Below are positions 1 through 6,596 of a stretch of 14,101 nt of DNA, one piece after another. The stretch's first letter is position 1; every line of letters starts with the position of its first letter. A program made the translations under genes and the position numbers. The DNA comes from Coriobacteriales bacterium. Its GTDB lineage: Bacteria > Actinomycetota > Coriobacteriia > Coriobacteriales > CADBOM01. The notes beneath the pieces are model-generated. The model was not told the DNA's origin and did not search any database. It worked only from the letters and a program-made list of their open reading frames with translations. The DNA lies in the NCBI GenBank assembly GCA_017515355.1, contig JAFWGD010000275.1, positions 1 to 14,101 on the forward strand, read 5' to 3'.

Positions 1-761
1 AGTCGATCGCAGTCGGCATCAAGCAGACGTTCGCACTGCCCGAGAAGGTCATCAGCGATCGTTGCCTCGTCACCTCCGACGACGAGGGCGTTGCGATGCT
101 GATGGTCGGCGATGCCACCAAGGGTGCGTTCGGCGGCGGCTTTATGTACACCAACAAGGACACCATCTCGCTGGGCATCGTCGGCGGAATCGACGCAGTG
201 AGCAAGAGCGACTATCCGATCTACCAGATGATGGAGGAGCTCAAGGCCCACCCGACCATCGCCGCCTACATCAAGGACGGTGAGCTCGTCGAGCACTCCG
301 GCCACATGGTTTCCGAGGGCGGCTACAACATCATGCCCAACCTCGTCGGCAACGGCGTTCTCGTCGCCGGCGACGCTGCGATGATGTGCATCAACTTCGG
401 CTACATGGTTCGTGGCATGGATTACGCCATCGCTGCCGGTCAGATGGCCGGCCAGGCCGCTGTCAAGGCGCTCGATGCCGAGGACACCTCGGCAGCCGGG
501 CTCGCGTGCTACAAGAGCATGCTCGAGAACTCCTTCGTCATGAAGGACTTCCGCAGCTATGCCTCCGAGCCCGAGTTCCTCGAGGGCTTCGACCGCATGT
601 TCAAGGAGTATCCGGAGATGATTCGCAACATCATGAACAACATGTTCATCATCGACGGAAGCCCCAACATGCATATCAAGCAGGCTGTGATGCCCGAGGT
701 CAAGAAGATCGGGTTCAGAAAGCTCTTCAAGGACATGAGGGGAGCGATGAAGGCGCTATGA
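1..761 (+). CDS. fixC: FixC-like FAD-dependent oxidoreductase (ETF-quinone oxidoreductase family), 5'-truncated
   Basis: C-terminal 252 residues of a FixC-type flavoprotein. The reading frame enters from the left edge (first full codon at position 3), so the N-terminal Rossmann FAD-binding part lies outside. Visible are the family core GIKQTFALPEKVI near the start, a GGGFMYTNKDTISLGIVGG strand pair, and the late FAD-contact motif VLVAGDAAMMCINFGYMVRGMDYA with its GDAA. FixC with FixX corresponds to a split ETF:quinone oxidoreductase that takes electrons from the FixAB electron-transfer flavoprotein; this is family knowledge. The stop TGA (759-761) overlaps the fixX start in an ATGA junction, which implies translational coupling. 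fixA and fixB are expected upstream but are not in view. It could be another member of the geranylgeranyl-reductase/FixC superfamily, but the adjacent fixX makes that unlikely. Confidence 0.88.
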   Translation, partial: SIAVGIKQTFALPEKVISDRCLVTSDDEGVAMLMVGDATKGAFGGGFMYTNKDTISLGIVGGIDAVSKSDYPIYQMMEELKAHPTIAAYIKDGELVEHSGHMVSEGGYNIMPNLVGNGVLVAGDAAMMCINFGYMVRGMDYAIAAGQMAGQAAVKALDAEDTSAAGLACYKSMLENSFVMKDFRSYASEPEFLEGFDRMFKEYPEMIRNIMNNMFIIDGSPNMHIKQAVMPEVKKIGFRKLFKDMRGAMKAL

Positions 762-1054
762 GTGAGATCAAGATCACGGTCAACGTCGATGGTTATCTGG
801 CCGTCAACAAGTACAGCGTCGACGAGGAGAATGCACACATCGAGCTTGTCGATGACCCAGACACCGCCGAGTTCCTCAGGCTCGTGCGCGTTTGCCCGGC
901 TGGCCTCTACAAGGTGGATGAGGATGGCACCAAGCACTTCGATTACTCGGGTTGCCTCGAGTGCGGCACCTGCCGCATAGCGTGCGGCGACACGATCATC
1001 GCGAAGTGGCGCTACCCCGAGCCCACGATGGGAGTGCAGTACCGCTACGGCTAG
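758..1054 (+). CDS. fixX: FixX-like ferredoxin, 4Fe-4S partner of FixC
   Basis: 98-residue ferredoxin-like protein starting at the ATG that overlaps the fixC stop (ATGA). The ETF-QO iron-sulphur pattern is present: CPAGLY with Cys46, then GCLECGTCRIACG with Cys66, Cys69 and Cys72 as the expected 4Fe-4S ligands. An additional Cys76 follows four residues later. Length is usual for FixX (about 90-100 residues). It is predicted to be cytoplasmic or membrane-peripheral and to pass electrons from FixC to quinone or another acceptor in a FixABCX complex. That complex is known in other bacteria to bifurcate electrons or feed crotonobetaine or nitrogenase reactions; the physiological acceptor here cannot be read from the sequence. 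Confidence 0.9.
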   Translation: MSEIKITVNVDGYLAVNKYSVDEENAHIELVDDPDTAEFLRLVRVCPAGLYKVDEDGTKHFDYSGCLECGTCRIACGDTIIAKWRYPEPTMGVQYRYG

Positions 1055-1076
1055 GAGTCGGCTTCGGAGGCAGCTG

Positions 1077-1862
1077 ATGGATGAGAAGACGATCTGCGAC
1101 AGGCTGATCGAGCTTGAACGCGACCACTTCTCCCACAACAGGTTCCGTGGGCGCGATGGCGACCCCAACATAATGGAGATCCCTGGTGAGGTGCCGATCA
1201 TGGTTTCGGCACCTCACGCTGTTACCCATGTGCGGGATGGAGCGCCGTATCCCTCCGAGGATTGCACCGGACCGATGGCGCTGGTGCTGCAAGAGCTCAC
1301 CGGGTGTCATGCGATGGTCCAAGCGCGCTTCGATGGATGCGACCCCAATTGGGATGCCCTGGAGGATTCCCCCTACAAGCAGAAGCTTCTCGCCACGGTG
1401 CGCAATCGCGGCATCAAGCTCGTGCTCGACATCCATGGAATGGTCGGGCTCGGCAAGCCTGCGGTCGAGATCGGGACCAACTATGGAACGACCTGCCTTG
1501 CGATGCCCGAGGTGGAGCGGCTCGTCTACGAGCAGCTGTCCGAGGGTCTGGCCGAGTTCTCCGAGCGCTACGGCGCCCCCGTGGTTCTCAACGGCATGCG
1601 CGCAGCACGGCGCGCCAACACCGTCGCGCAAACCGTGGCTCGCGAGTGTCCCGACGTCGCGGCGGTCCAGATCGAGCTCTCTACGCGCTTCCGAGTGCCG
1701 TCGCGAGTGGCGACGTACATTCCGCGAGGGGAGCAGCTCAAGACCTTCGGGGATGCCGAGAAGGCCAGCGAGGGAGAGGTGCGACGCGACCTCAATCCAG
1801 CGGCCGTGGCCGCCACGGTTCGTGCGCTGGCGCAGATCATCGAGAAGGCCGCGGAGCTGTAG
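1077..1862 (+). CDS. N-formylglutamate amidohydrolase-like protein
   Basis: 261-residue soluble protein with no signal peptide or membrane segment. The start ATG (1077) has a GGAGG Shine-Dalgarno 6 nt upstream (1066-1070), and the gene begins 22 bp after fixX, so co-transcription with fixCX is likely. The conserved blocks fit the N-formylglutamate amidohydrolase (FGase) fold, a Zn-dependent deformylase/peptidase-like family: SAPHAVTHVRDG (residues 44-55, putative metal and substrate ligands), DPNWD (89-93), DIHG (118-121) and QIELS (198-202). In histidine degradation the family releases formate from N-formyl-L-glutamate, but this PHAVTHxRDG subgroup is often uncharacterised, so the substrate is open. 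No other hut genes are visible. It ends 27 bp from the converging nfo stop, with no terminator I can identify between them. Confidence 0.68.
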   Translation: MDEKTICDRLIELERDHFSHNRFRGRDGDPNIMEIPGEVPIMVSAPHAVTHVRDGAPYPSEDCTGPMALVLQELTGCHAMVQARFDGCDPNWDALEDSPYKQKLLATVRNRGIKLVLDIHGMVGLGKPAVEIGTNYGTTCLAMPEVERLVYEQLSEGLAEFSERYGAPVVLNGMRAARRANTVAQTVARECPDVAAVQIELSTRFRVPSRVATYIPRGEQLKTFGDAEKASEGEVRRDLNPAAVAATVRALAQIIEKAAEL

Positions 1863-1889
1863 GGGGAGGGCTATGGTCCGCTGCGCTGA

Positions 1890-2855
1890 CTACCGTGTGT
1901 TGTCGCGCAGGCTCTTCAGCAGATCGATGTTGACGATGTCCTTCTCGGGCTCCTCGCCGGGAACCTCGAGGGCGACGTTGACGTGCGAGAGCTTGTCGCA
2001 GGTCATCATGTAGGCGAATCCGTCGAGCCCGATCTCGCCACGGCCAATCCACTCGTGCCTGTCCTTGTTGGTTCCCCTGCCGAACTTCGAGTCGTTGGCG
2101 TGGATGAGCAGCCAGCGTTCCAGGCCGATCTTCTCCTCGACCTCTCCGATGAGGTCGTTCCAACCAGCCTCTGTGGCCACGTCGTAGCCCGCCGCCCAGA
2201 TGTGGCAGGTGTCGATGCAGATCCCGATGCCGCGCTCCGCCGCTCCATCTCCTCCGGCAACGTTGCCGGTGAGGCAGTTGCGCGCGAGCACGCCATCGAT
2301 GATCGCTGCTAGCTCGTCTATGGTCACGCCGAAGATCCTTCCGGCTCCTGCGGCACCCTCGAGCACTAGCGTCGGCATCACGGGCAGACCGTCGGCGCAA
2401 AGCTCCGCCGCGGGCGCGAGGCCCATCCCGTCGCACCATTCGCGCAGGATGTCGCGCGCGCGGTCGTAGAGGATGCAAATGGCCTCCGCGGCGCGCTCGG
2501 CCGCTGCAACGGCATCGCAATTTGGGTCGTTGCCCACATGCGTGTTGACGCACGTGAGCCCCAGCATCGCGGCGATTGCCATTTCGCCCGCCATCGACTC
2601 TATCGACTTCTCGCGGATGTCCTGCTTGGAGGTGGAGAGGTTGATCAGGTAGGCCGTGTGGCTGTTGACGTCGAAGTCGGGGCATTGCTCATGCACATAG
2701 CGCATCTGGTCGAGCTTCGCGGGGGTAGGCGCGCTGAATCGGTACTGCTTGGCATTCTTGGCGAATATCTGTGCGCACTCGCATCCAACCGAAAGCGAGT
2801 ATTCGAGCATCTTCCTGTAGTCTCCGCCAACCGGGACGTGCGCTCCAACCTTCAT
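1890..2855 (-). CDS. nfo: Endonuclease IV (AP endonuclease), with two insertions
   Basis: 321-residue member of the AP endonuclease family 2 TIM barrel, which cleaves the phosphodiester 5' of abasic sites in base-excision repair. All nine residues expected to bind the trinuclear zinc centre are present: His66, His106, Glu166, Asp215, His218, His252, Asp265, His267 and Glu297, in motifs such as NTHVG, LEGAAGAG, CIDTCHIWAAGYD, HANDSK and DRHEWIGRGEIG. The usual family length is about 280. The surplus sits in two places, residues ~135-161 and ~190-209, both between His106 and Asp215. LEGAAG replaces the usual LENTAG. I chose the ATG at 2855 because it gives the canonical start MKVGAHVPVGG and has an AGGAG-type Shine-Dalgarno just upstream. 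The frame stays open upstream, but that extension has no family similarity. The gene is transcribed away from the zinc-ribbon gene. Confidence 0.93.
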   Translation of the reverse strand: MKVGAHVPVGGDYRKMLEYSLSVGCECAQIFAKNAKQYRFSAPTPAKLDQMRYVHEQCPDFDVNSHTAYLINLSTSKQDIREKSIESMAGEMAIAAMLGLTCVNTHVGNDPNCDAVAAAERAAEAICILYDRARDILREWCDGMGLAPAAELCADGLPVMPTLVLEGAAGAGRIFGVTIDELAAIIDGVLARNCLTGNVAGGDGAAERGIGICIDTCHIWAAGYDVATEAGWNDLIGEVEEKIGLERWLLIHANDSKFGRGTNKDRHEWIGRGEIGLDGFAYMMTCDKLSHVNVALEVPGEEPEKDIVNIDLLKSLRDNTR

Positions 2856-3018
2856 GGCCTCTCCTGTGCGAATCGACTCGTCTGCATGTGCATATTCTAA
2901 GCCATCAGGCGCGCTTCGGCGCTCTCCGCAATCTTTGAACGCCCATCCCACATGCATCCCATATCGATGCATATTTTGGCATTCAAACAGTATATAGTGC
3001 CGATAATAGGCTGATTTT

Positions 3019-3033
3019 GCGGGAAAGTCCCGC
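3019..3033. repeat. Perfect 6-bp inverted repeat with 3-nt centre
   Basis: GCGGGA (3019-3024) and TCCCGC (3028-3033) are exact reverse complements around AAG. The dyad is preceded by TTTT on the + strand and sits in the divergent promoter region. On neither strand is it followed by the T-run expected of an intrinsic terminator, so an operator or a 5'-UTR hairpin is more plausible. The arms are short, so chance cannot be excluded. Confidence 0.4.
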
Positions 3034-3046
3034 CTGTCTGCTAAAC

Positions 3047-3077
3047 TTTGAATTTGGTTTATAGCCAAGCTTTCAAA
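3047..3077. repeat. Two-part dyad upstream of the zinc-ribbon gene
   Basis: TTTGAA (3047-3052) pairs with TTCAAA (3072-3077), and inside it TTGG (3054-3057) pairs with CCAA (3065-3068) around a 7-nt loop TTTATAG. The centre is about 80 bp upstream of the chosen start of the zinc-ribbon gene. It could be a regulator site or a leader stem-loop. AT-rich sequence makes such symmetry easier by chance. Confidence 0.3.
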
Positions 3078-3143
3078 TTGGGGCAGTATAGCCCGAAGCT
3101 TGGAACATGATTGAATAACGAAGCAAGAGACTGGGAGAAAAAC

Positions 3144-3905
3144 ATGGAAGCTGCAATGGGTATGCTCAAGACCGTTGCCATAGCGGTCGGCGCGATCATC
3201 GCCGTTCTCTGGCTCCTCACGATCATCTGGGTCATCAGAGATGCAGGGGCTCGCGGAGTATCCAAGGCCAAGTGGGGCATCATTGCGATCATCCCGTTCA
3301 TCGGCGCGTTGATCTACATCGCATGCCGCCCGCCACTGCTCGCCGCCGACAAGGAGGACATCGACCTCGGCACGCTCCTCACGCGTCGCCAGCTGATGGA
3401 CTATGGCGAGTGCGGCAGGTGCGGATACCCGGTGGAGAAGGACTACGTCATGTGCCCGAACTGCGGCGCGCAGCTCAAGAACGTTTGCCCGAACTGCGGC
3501 AGGCCGATCAACCCCGAGTGGAGCGTCTGCCCGTATTGCTGCACGCCCAGCGCAAGGGCCGTTGCGGCGAACATGGCGCCTAAGCCAGAGCCCGCAACCC
3601 AGTTCATCCCCGCGCCTCAGCCCGAGACCGCGCTGATCGGGGAGGTTGGAGCCCCGGCGCTTCCCGATGCAGCTGAAACGCTCATCGCCGAGCCAGTCGC
3701 CGAGGCCGAGGAGGCCGCAAAGCCCTCGCCGCGTCCCCGCGACAGATCGCAGCGCTCCAGGGTCTCCTCTCGCGAGTCGCGCGAGTCGCGGGAGTCGAGC
3801 AGCGAAGCTCCCAGGCGCCCGAGGAGCCATGTCGCATCCGATGAGAGCTCGGACGCCGATGCAGCGCAGTCGCGAGCTGCGCGTCGCTCGAGGGCTCGCA
3901 ACTAA
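3144..3905 (+). CDS. Two-TM PLDc_N-like protein with double zinc ribbon and Arg/Ser-rich tail
   Basis: 253-residue membrane protein of unknown function. I chose ATG 3144 because GGGAGA (3133-3138) lies 5 nt upstream; an in-frame TTG at 3111 would add 11 residues but lacks such a site. Order of parts: TM1 at about 8-31; short loop; TM2 at about 44-62 ending in ACRPP. The WVIRDAG...KWGIIAIIPFIGALIYI pattern resembles the phospholipase D N-terminal (PLDc_N) membrane module. Four CxxC knuckles follow (Cys90/93, 104/107, 115/118, 129/132), i.e. a double zinc ribbon. The rest (about 136-253) is low-complexity, first Pro/Ala/Glu-rich, then Arg/Ser/Glu-rich with a three-fold Arg-Glu-Ser repeat. No catalytic domain is seen. 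A role as a membrane scaffold or sensor is only a guess. thrS starts 66 bp downstream on the same strand. Confidence 0.8.
   Translation: MEAAMGMLKTVAIAVGAIIAVLWLLTIIWVIRDAGARGVSKAKWGIIAIIPFIGALIYIACRPPLLAADKEDIDLGTLLTRRQLMDYGECGRCGYPVEKDYVMCPNCGAQLKNVCPNCGRPINPEWSVCPYCCTPSARAVAANMAPKPEPATQFIPAPQPETALIGEVGAPALPDAAETLIAEPVAEAEEAAKPSPRPRDRSQRSRVSSRESRESRESSSEAPRRPRSHVASDESSDADAAQSRAARRSRARN
3771..3797 (+). repeat. Three tandem 9-bp repeats coding Arg-Glu-Ser
   Basis: CGCGAGTCG (3771-3779), CGCGAGTCG (3780-3788) and CGGGAGTCG (3789-3797) lie head to tail and in frame in the zinc-ribbon gene, each encoding Arg-Glu-Ser. The near-identity at DNA level suggests expansion by slippage. Confidence 0.85.
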
Positions 3906-3956
3906 GAACCATCGCGGGCCTCACGTCGCTCGAGGCCCCGCGTCTGAGAATCAACG
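3882..3956 (+). repeat. Imperfect 42-bp-period direct repeat spanning the stop codon of the zinc-ribbon gene
   Basis: CGTCGCTCGAGG occurs at 3882-3893 and again at 3924-3935, exactly 42 bp (14 codons) apart. Similarity continues for about 33 bp with roughly 26 matches, and CTAAGAA in the first copy (which contains the stop TAA) corresponds to CTGAGAA in the second. The first copy encodes RRSRARN-stop. In the same frame, the second reads RRSRPRV before a TGA at 3945-3947. The tail of the gene therefore appears duplicated across its own stop codon. Confidence 0.65.
3913..3942 (+). other. Strong GC hairpin between the zinc-ribbon gene and thrS
   Basis: CGCGGGCCTC (3913-3922) pairs with GAGGCCCCGCG (3932-3942), a 10-bp stem with one bulged C and a 9-nt loop. 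No T-run follows, so it is a poor intrinsic terminator. It lies about 30 nt upstream of the thrS start and may be an mRNA processing, stability or attenuation element. No T-box features (specifier loop, T-box sequence) fit in the 66-bp gap. Confidence 0.5.
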
Positions 3957-3971
3957 AATAGAGGTAGTGAG

Positions 3972-5897
3972 ATGAGCGAGATCAGAATCGTATTGCCAGA
4001 CGGAAGCGAGCAGGTGCAGCCCGAGGGCGCAACCATCGCCGACGTTGCAGCCAGCATAGGCGCCGGCCTTGCAAAGGCCGCGATCGCTGGAAAGATCGAC
4101 GGGAAGGAGGTAGACCTCAACGCGGTGGTCACCGACGGCGCAAGCGTTGAGATCATCACCGCCAAGTCCCCCGAGGCAATCGGGATTCTCCGCCACTCCA
4201 CTGCCCATATCATGGCCGAAGCCGTGCAGATCCTCTTCCCTGGTGCGCAAATCGCGTTCGGTCCGCACACCGAGACCGGCTTCTTCTACGACTTCGCGCT
4301 GAGCAGACCGGTCTCCACCGACGACTTCGCAGCCATCGAGGCCAAAATGGCCGAGATCATCGCCGCCGACGAGCCCTTCGTCCGCGAGGTGGTCACCCGC
4401 GAGCAGGCAGTCGAGATCTTCGCAGACCAGCGCTTCAAGAGAGAGCATGTGCTGGAGCTTCCCGAAGATGAGGAGATCAGCATCTACAGGCATGGCTCGT
4501 TCGTCGATCTCTGCGCCGGCCCGCATCTCCCTAGCGCTGGCTACGTGGGCGCCTTCAAGATGATGAAGGTCGCAGGCGCCTATTGGAAAGGCGACGCGAA
4601 CAACGAGATGCTCCAGCGCCTCTACGGCACCGCGTTCTTCAAGAAGAAGGAGCTCGAGGAGTACATCACCCGCATCGAGGAGGCCGAGAAGCGCGACCAC
4701 CGCAAGCTCGGCCGCGAACTCGGCATCTACACGATGGCCGAGGAAGTCGGCGTCGGCCTGCCGCTCTACCTCCCCAACGGCGCTCGCATCATCCGCATCC
4801 TTCAGGAGTGGCTGCGCCGCGACCTCTACAAGCGCGGCTACGAGGAGGTCATCACTCCGCACATCTACAACGCGGACGTATGGAAGACCTCTGGCCATTA
4901 CGACTTCTACCACAACAACATGTACTTCTTCTTCATCGACGAGTCCGATGAGAAGGATGGCTCCAAGCTCGCAGAGTACGGCGTGAAGCCGATGAACTGC
5001 CCTGGTCACGTGCTGCTCTACAAGGCCAATCTGCACAGCTATCGCGACATGCCGATCCGCTACTTCGAGTTCGGCACGGTCTACCGCCACGAGATGAGCG
5101 GCGTCGTCCACGGCCTGCTCCGCGCGCGCGGATTCACCCAGGACGATGCGCACGTCATCTGCACCGAGGATCAGGTCGTCGACGAGGTCATCGCGATCCT
5201 CGACCTAGTTCACCACATCATGACCACCTTCGGTTTCGACTACACGGCCGAGATCTCGACCCGTCCCGAGAAGTCCATCGGCACCGATGACATGTGGGAG
5301 CTCGCGACCAACGCGCTGATCACCGCCATCGAGAAGCACGGTCTGCCGTATGAGATCAATGAGGGCGACGGAGCGTTCTACGGCCCGAAGATCGACATCA
5401 AGGTCAAGGATGCGATCGGCCGCACCTGGCAGTGCTCTACCGTCCAGGTCGACTTCAACTTGCCCGAGCGCTTCGATCTCACCTATCGCACCGCCGAGAA
5501 CACCACCGCGAGGCCTTGGATGCTCCATCGCGCGATCTTCGGATCGATCGAGCGCTTCCTCGGCATCCTCATCGAGCATTACGCCGGCGCGCTGCCTCTG
5601 TGGCTTGCCCCGATCCAGACCGTCGTCATCCCGATCTCCGACAAGCATCTCGACTACGCGCTCGAGGTGAAAGACGCAATCGAGAAGGTTGGCGGCCGCG
5701 TAGAGGTCTACGACCAGAACGAGCCGATGAAGGTCAAGATCGCGAAGGCGCAGAGCCAGAAGATCCCGTACATGCTGGTCGTGGGCGACAAGGAGGCCGC
5801 CGAGGGCACCGTCTCCGTCCGCGAGCGCCGCGAGGGCAACCTCGGCGCGCAGAAGCTCGAGGACTTCGTCGCGATCATCGAGGAGACCATCCTCTAG
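3972..5897 (+). CDS. thrS: Threonine--tRNA ligase
   Basis: 641-residue class II aminoacyl-tRNA synthetase that charges tRNA(Thr) with threonine in the cytoplasm; the length is typical of the full bacterial enzyme. Domains in order: N-terminal TGS (about 1-64); editing domain with HSTAH (75-79) and CAGPH (181-185), whose His/Cys residues clear Ser-tRNA(Thr); catalytic core with zinc ligands Cys343 (MNCPGH), His394 (DDAHVIC) and His519 (RPWMLHRA); motif 2 around YRHE to GLLRARGFTQDD; motif 3 around RAIFGSIERFLG; and a C-terminal anticodon-binding domain (about 545-641). ATG 3972 has a GAGGT Shine-Dalgarno at 3961-3965. No T-box leader is present, so threonine-specific control, if any, works another way. 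mntP follows after 43 bp and may be co-transcribed. Confidence 0.98.
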   Translation: MSEIRIVLPDGSEQVQPEGATIADVAASIGAGLAKAAIAGKIDGKEVDLNAVVTDGASVEIITAKSPEAIGILRHSTAHIMAEAVQILFPGAQIAFGPHTETGFFYDFALSRPVSTDDFAAIEAKMAEIIAADEPFVREVVTREQAVEIFADQRFKREHVLELPEDEEISIYRHGSFVDLCAGPHLPSAGYVGAFKMMKVAGAYWKGDANNEMLQRLYGTAFFKKKELEEYITRIEEAEKRDHRKLGRELGIYTMAEEVGVGLPLYLPNGARIIRILQEWLRRDLYKRGYEEVITPHIYNADVWKTSGHYDFYHNNMYFFFIDESDEKDGSKLAEYGVKPMNCPGHVLLYKANLHSYRDMPIRYFEFGTVYRHEMSGVVHGLLRARGFTQDDAHVICTEDQVVDEVIAILDLVHHIMTTFGFDYTAEISTRPEKSIGTDDMWELATNALITAIEKHGLPYEINEGDGAFYGPKIDIKVKDAIGRTWQCSTVQVDFNLPERFDLTYRTAENTTARPWMLHRAIFGSIERFLGILIEHYAGALPLWLAPIQTVVIPISDKHLDYALEVKDAIEKVGGRVEVYDQNEPMKVKIAKAQSQKIPYMLVVGDKEAAEGTVSVRERREGNLGAQKLEDFVAIIEETIL

Positions 5898-5940
5898 GCG
5901 TTTCGCAGCTGCAGGTTCTCAAGGCGAGCGGAGCCGAAAC

Positions 5941-6513
5941 ATGTGGATTACTCAAGCGCTTCTATTGGGAGCCGCCCTCAGCATGGATGCCTTCGCGGTG
6001 ACCATCGCCAACGGATTCGCATACTCCGCCACATCGCGCAAGAAGCTCTATCTCGCGCCCATCGCGTTCGCCATTTTCCAGGGGGTCATGCCCGTCATCG
6101 GCTTTTTGATCGGCGACGTGGCGCGCAGCTTCGTGCTCGAGTACAACGGCATCATCACGCTGATAATTCTCGGTTTCATCGGCGCGAAGATGATCTACGA
6201 CGGCATTAAGGACCTGCGCAAGGGCGACAAGGACGACAATCTGCTCTGGAAGCCCGGCAAGCAGCTCTCGATTAAGACGATCCTCCTCCAGGCGATTGCG
6301 ACGAGCATAGATGCCCTTGCGGTGGGATTCGCCTTCTCGGCCTCGGAGATGCCGCTGGTGGGCCTGGCGATCTGCATCGCGCTCACCACGCTCGCCTTCT
6401 GCACGGTTGCGTGGCTCATCGGAATCAGATTCGGCCACAGGCTCGGGGCCCGCGCGCAGATCTTCGGTGGCATCATACTCGTGGCCATCGGAATCAAGGC
6501 GATGTTCTTCTAG
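5941..6513 (+). CDS. mntP: Manganese efflux pump MntP
   Basis: 190-residue integral membrane protein of the MntP (DUF204) family, which exports Mn2+ from the cytoplasm. About six hydrophobic segments are visible. The two pseudo-symmetric signature motifs are LSMDAFAV (Asp16) and TSIDALAVGF (Asp123/124 region), whose acidic residues are needed for transport in characterised members. A charged cytoplasmic loop (about 90-110, DLRKGDKDDN) joins the halves. ATG 5941 is preceded by GGAG (5930-5933) at 7 nt. In many bacteria mntP is controlled by a yybP-ykoY Mn2+ riboswitch; the 43 bp between thrS and this gene is too short to hold one, so control is probably through the thrS transcript or absent. 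Confidence 0.93.
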   Translation: MWITQALLLGAALSMDAFAVTIANGFAYSATSRKKLYLAPIAFAIFQGVMPVIGFLIGDVARSFVLEYNGIITLIILGFIGAKMIYDGIKDLRKGDKDDNLLWKPGKQLSIKTILLQAIATSIDALAVGFAFSASEMPLVGLAICIALTTLAFCTVAWLIGIRFGHRLGARAQIFGGIILVAIGIKAMFF

Positions 6514-6543
6514 CGTTGCATCTTCCCCCGTGCGTTAGCCCAG

Positions 6544-6577
6544 CCGCCTGCCTGCCGAACAGGTGGTAATATTCTTT
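6544..6577 (+). terminator. Possible weak terminator after mntP
   Basis: CCGCCTG (6544-6550) can pair with CAGGTGG (6560-6566), with one G-T wobble and a 9-nt loop, followed by the T-rich TAATATTCTTT. It sits 30 bp after the mntP stop. The stem is modest and the T-run interrupted, and the same bases overlap the LexA-box-like site, so this is only a possibility. Confidence 0.3.
6556..6569 (+). promoter_or_regulatory. Partial LexA (SOS) box-like site upstream of dinB
   Basis: CGAACAGGTGGTAA matches the Gram-positive/actinobacterial SOS box CGAACRNRYGTTYG perfectly in the left half and loosely in the right (11 of 14 degenerate positions). It lies 27 bp upstream of the dinB start, where an SOS operator would be expected. 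A further GTTCG half-site is at 6588-6592. The imperfect right half keeps confidence low. Confidence 0.35.
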
Positions 6578-6596
6578 GCGAGGGGGTGTTCGAGCG

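Larger units (their letters stand above)
2856..3143. promoter_or_regulatory. AT-rich divergent intergenic control region
   Basis: 288 bp with no credible gene between the start of nfo (-) and the start of the zinc-ribbon gene (+), so both promoters should lie here. AT content rises sharply at about 2960-3110 compared with the neighbouring genes. For the + direction there is TTGGCA (2976-2981) and GATAAT (3002-3007), but the 20-bp spacer is too long for a confident sigma-70 call. For the - direction TAGAAT (complement of 2894-2899) resembles a -10 box but has no good -35. Two dyads are listed separately. The octamer TGCATATT occurs twice (2889-2896, 2968-2975). No riboswitch or tRNA was recognised. 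Confidence 0.45.

Noticed and set aside
3021..3031. GGGAAAGTCCC, whose complement resembles a eukaryotic NF-kB site
   Set aside because: This is meaningless in a bacterial genome. The symmetry is reported only as a DNA dyad.
2856..3830. In-frame upstream extension of nfo, which would give a 646-residue protein
   Set aside because: Endonuclease IV starts naturally at MKVGAHVPVGG with a Shine-Dalgarno. The extension crosses the divergent promoter region and runs antisense to the zinc-ribbon gene.
3882..3942. Short repeated units that might be read as a CRISPR array or mobile-element end
   Set aside because: There are only two imperfect copies, in frame with the upstream gene, with no regular spacers, cas genes or transposase.
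3906..3971. T-box or other riboswitch upstream of thrS
   Set aside because: The 66-bp gap is too short for a T-box leader. It shows only a GC hairpin without the conserved T-box sequence or a T-run.
3951..5153. 400-codon open frame antisense to thrS
   Set aside because: It lies wholly over a clearly conserved thrS, has no recognisable motif and is typical of long antisense frames in high-GC DNA.
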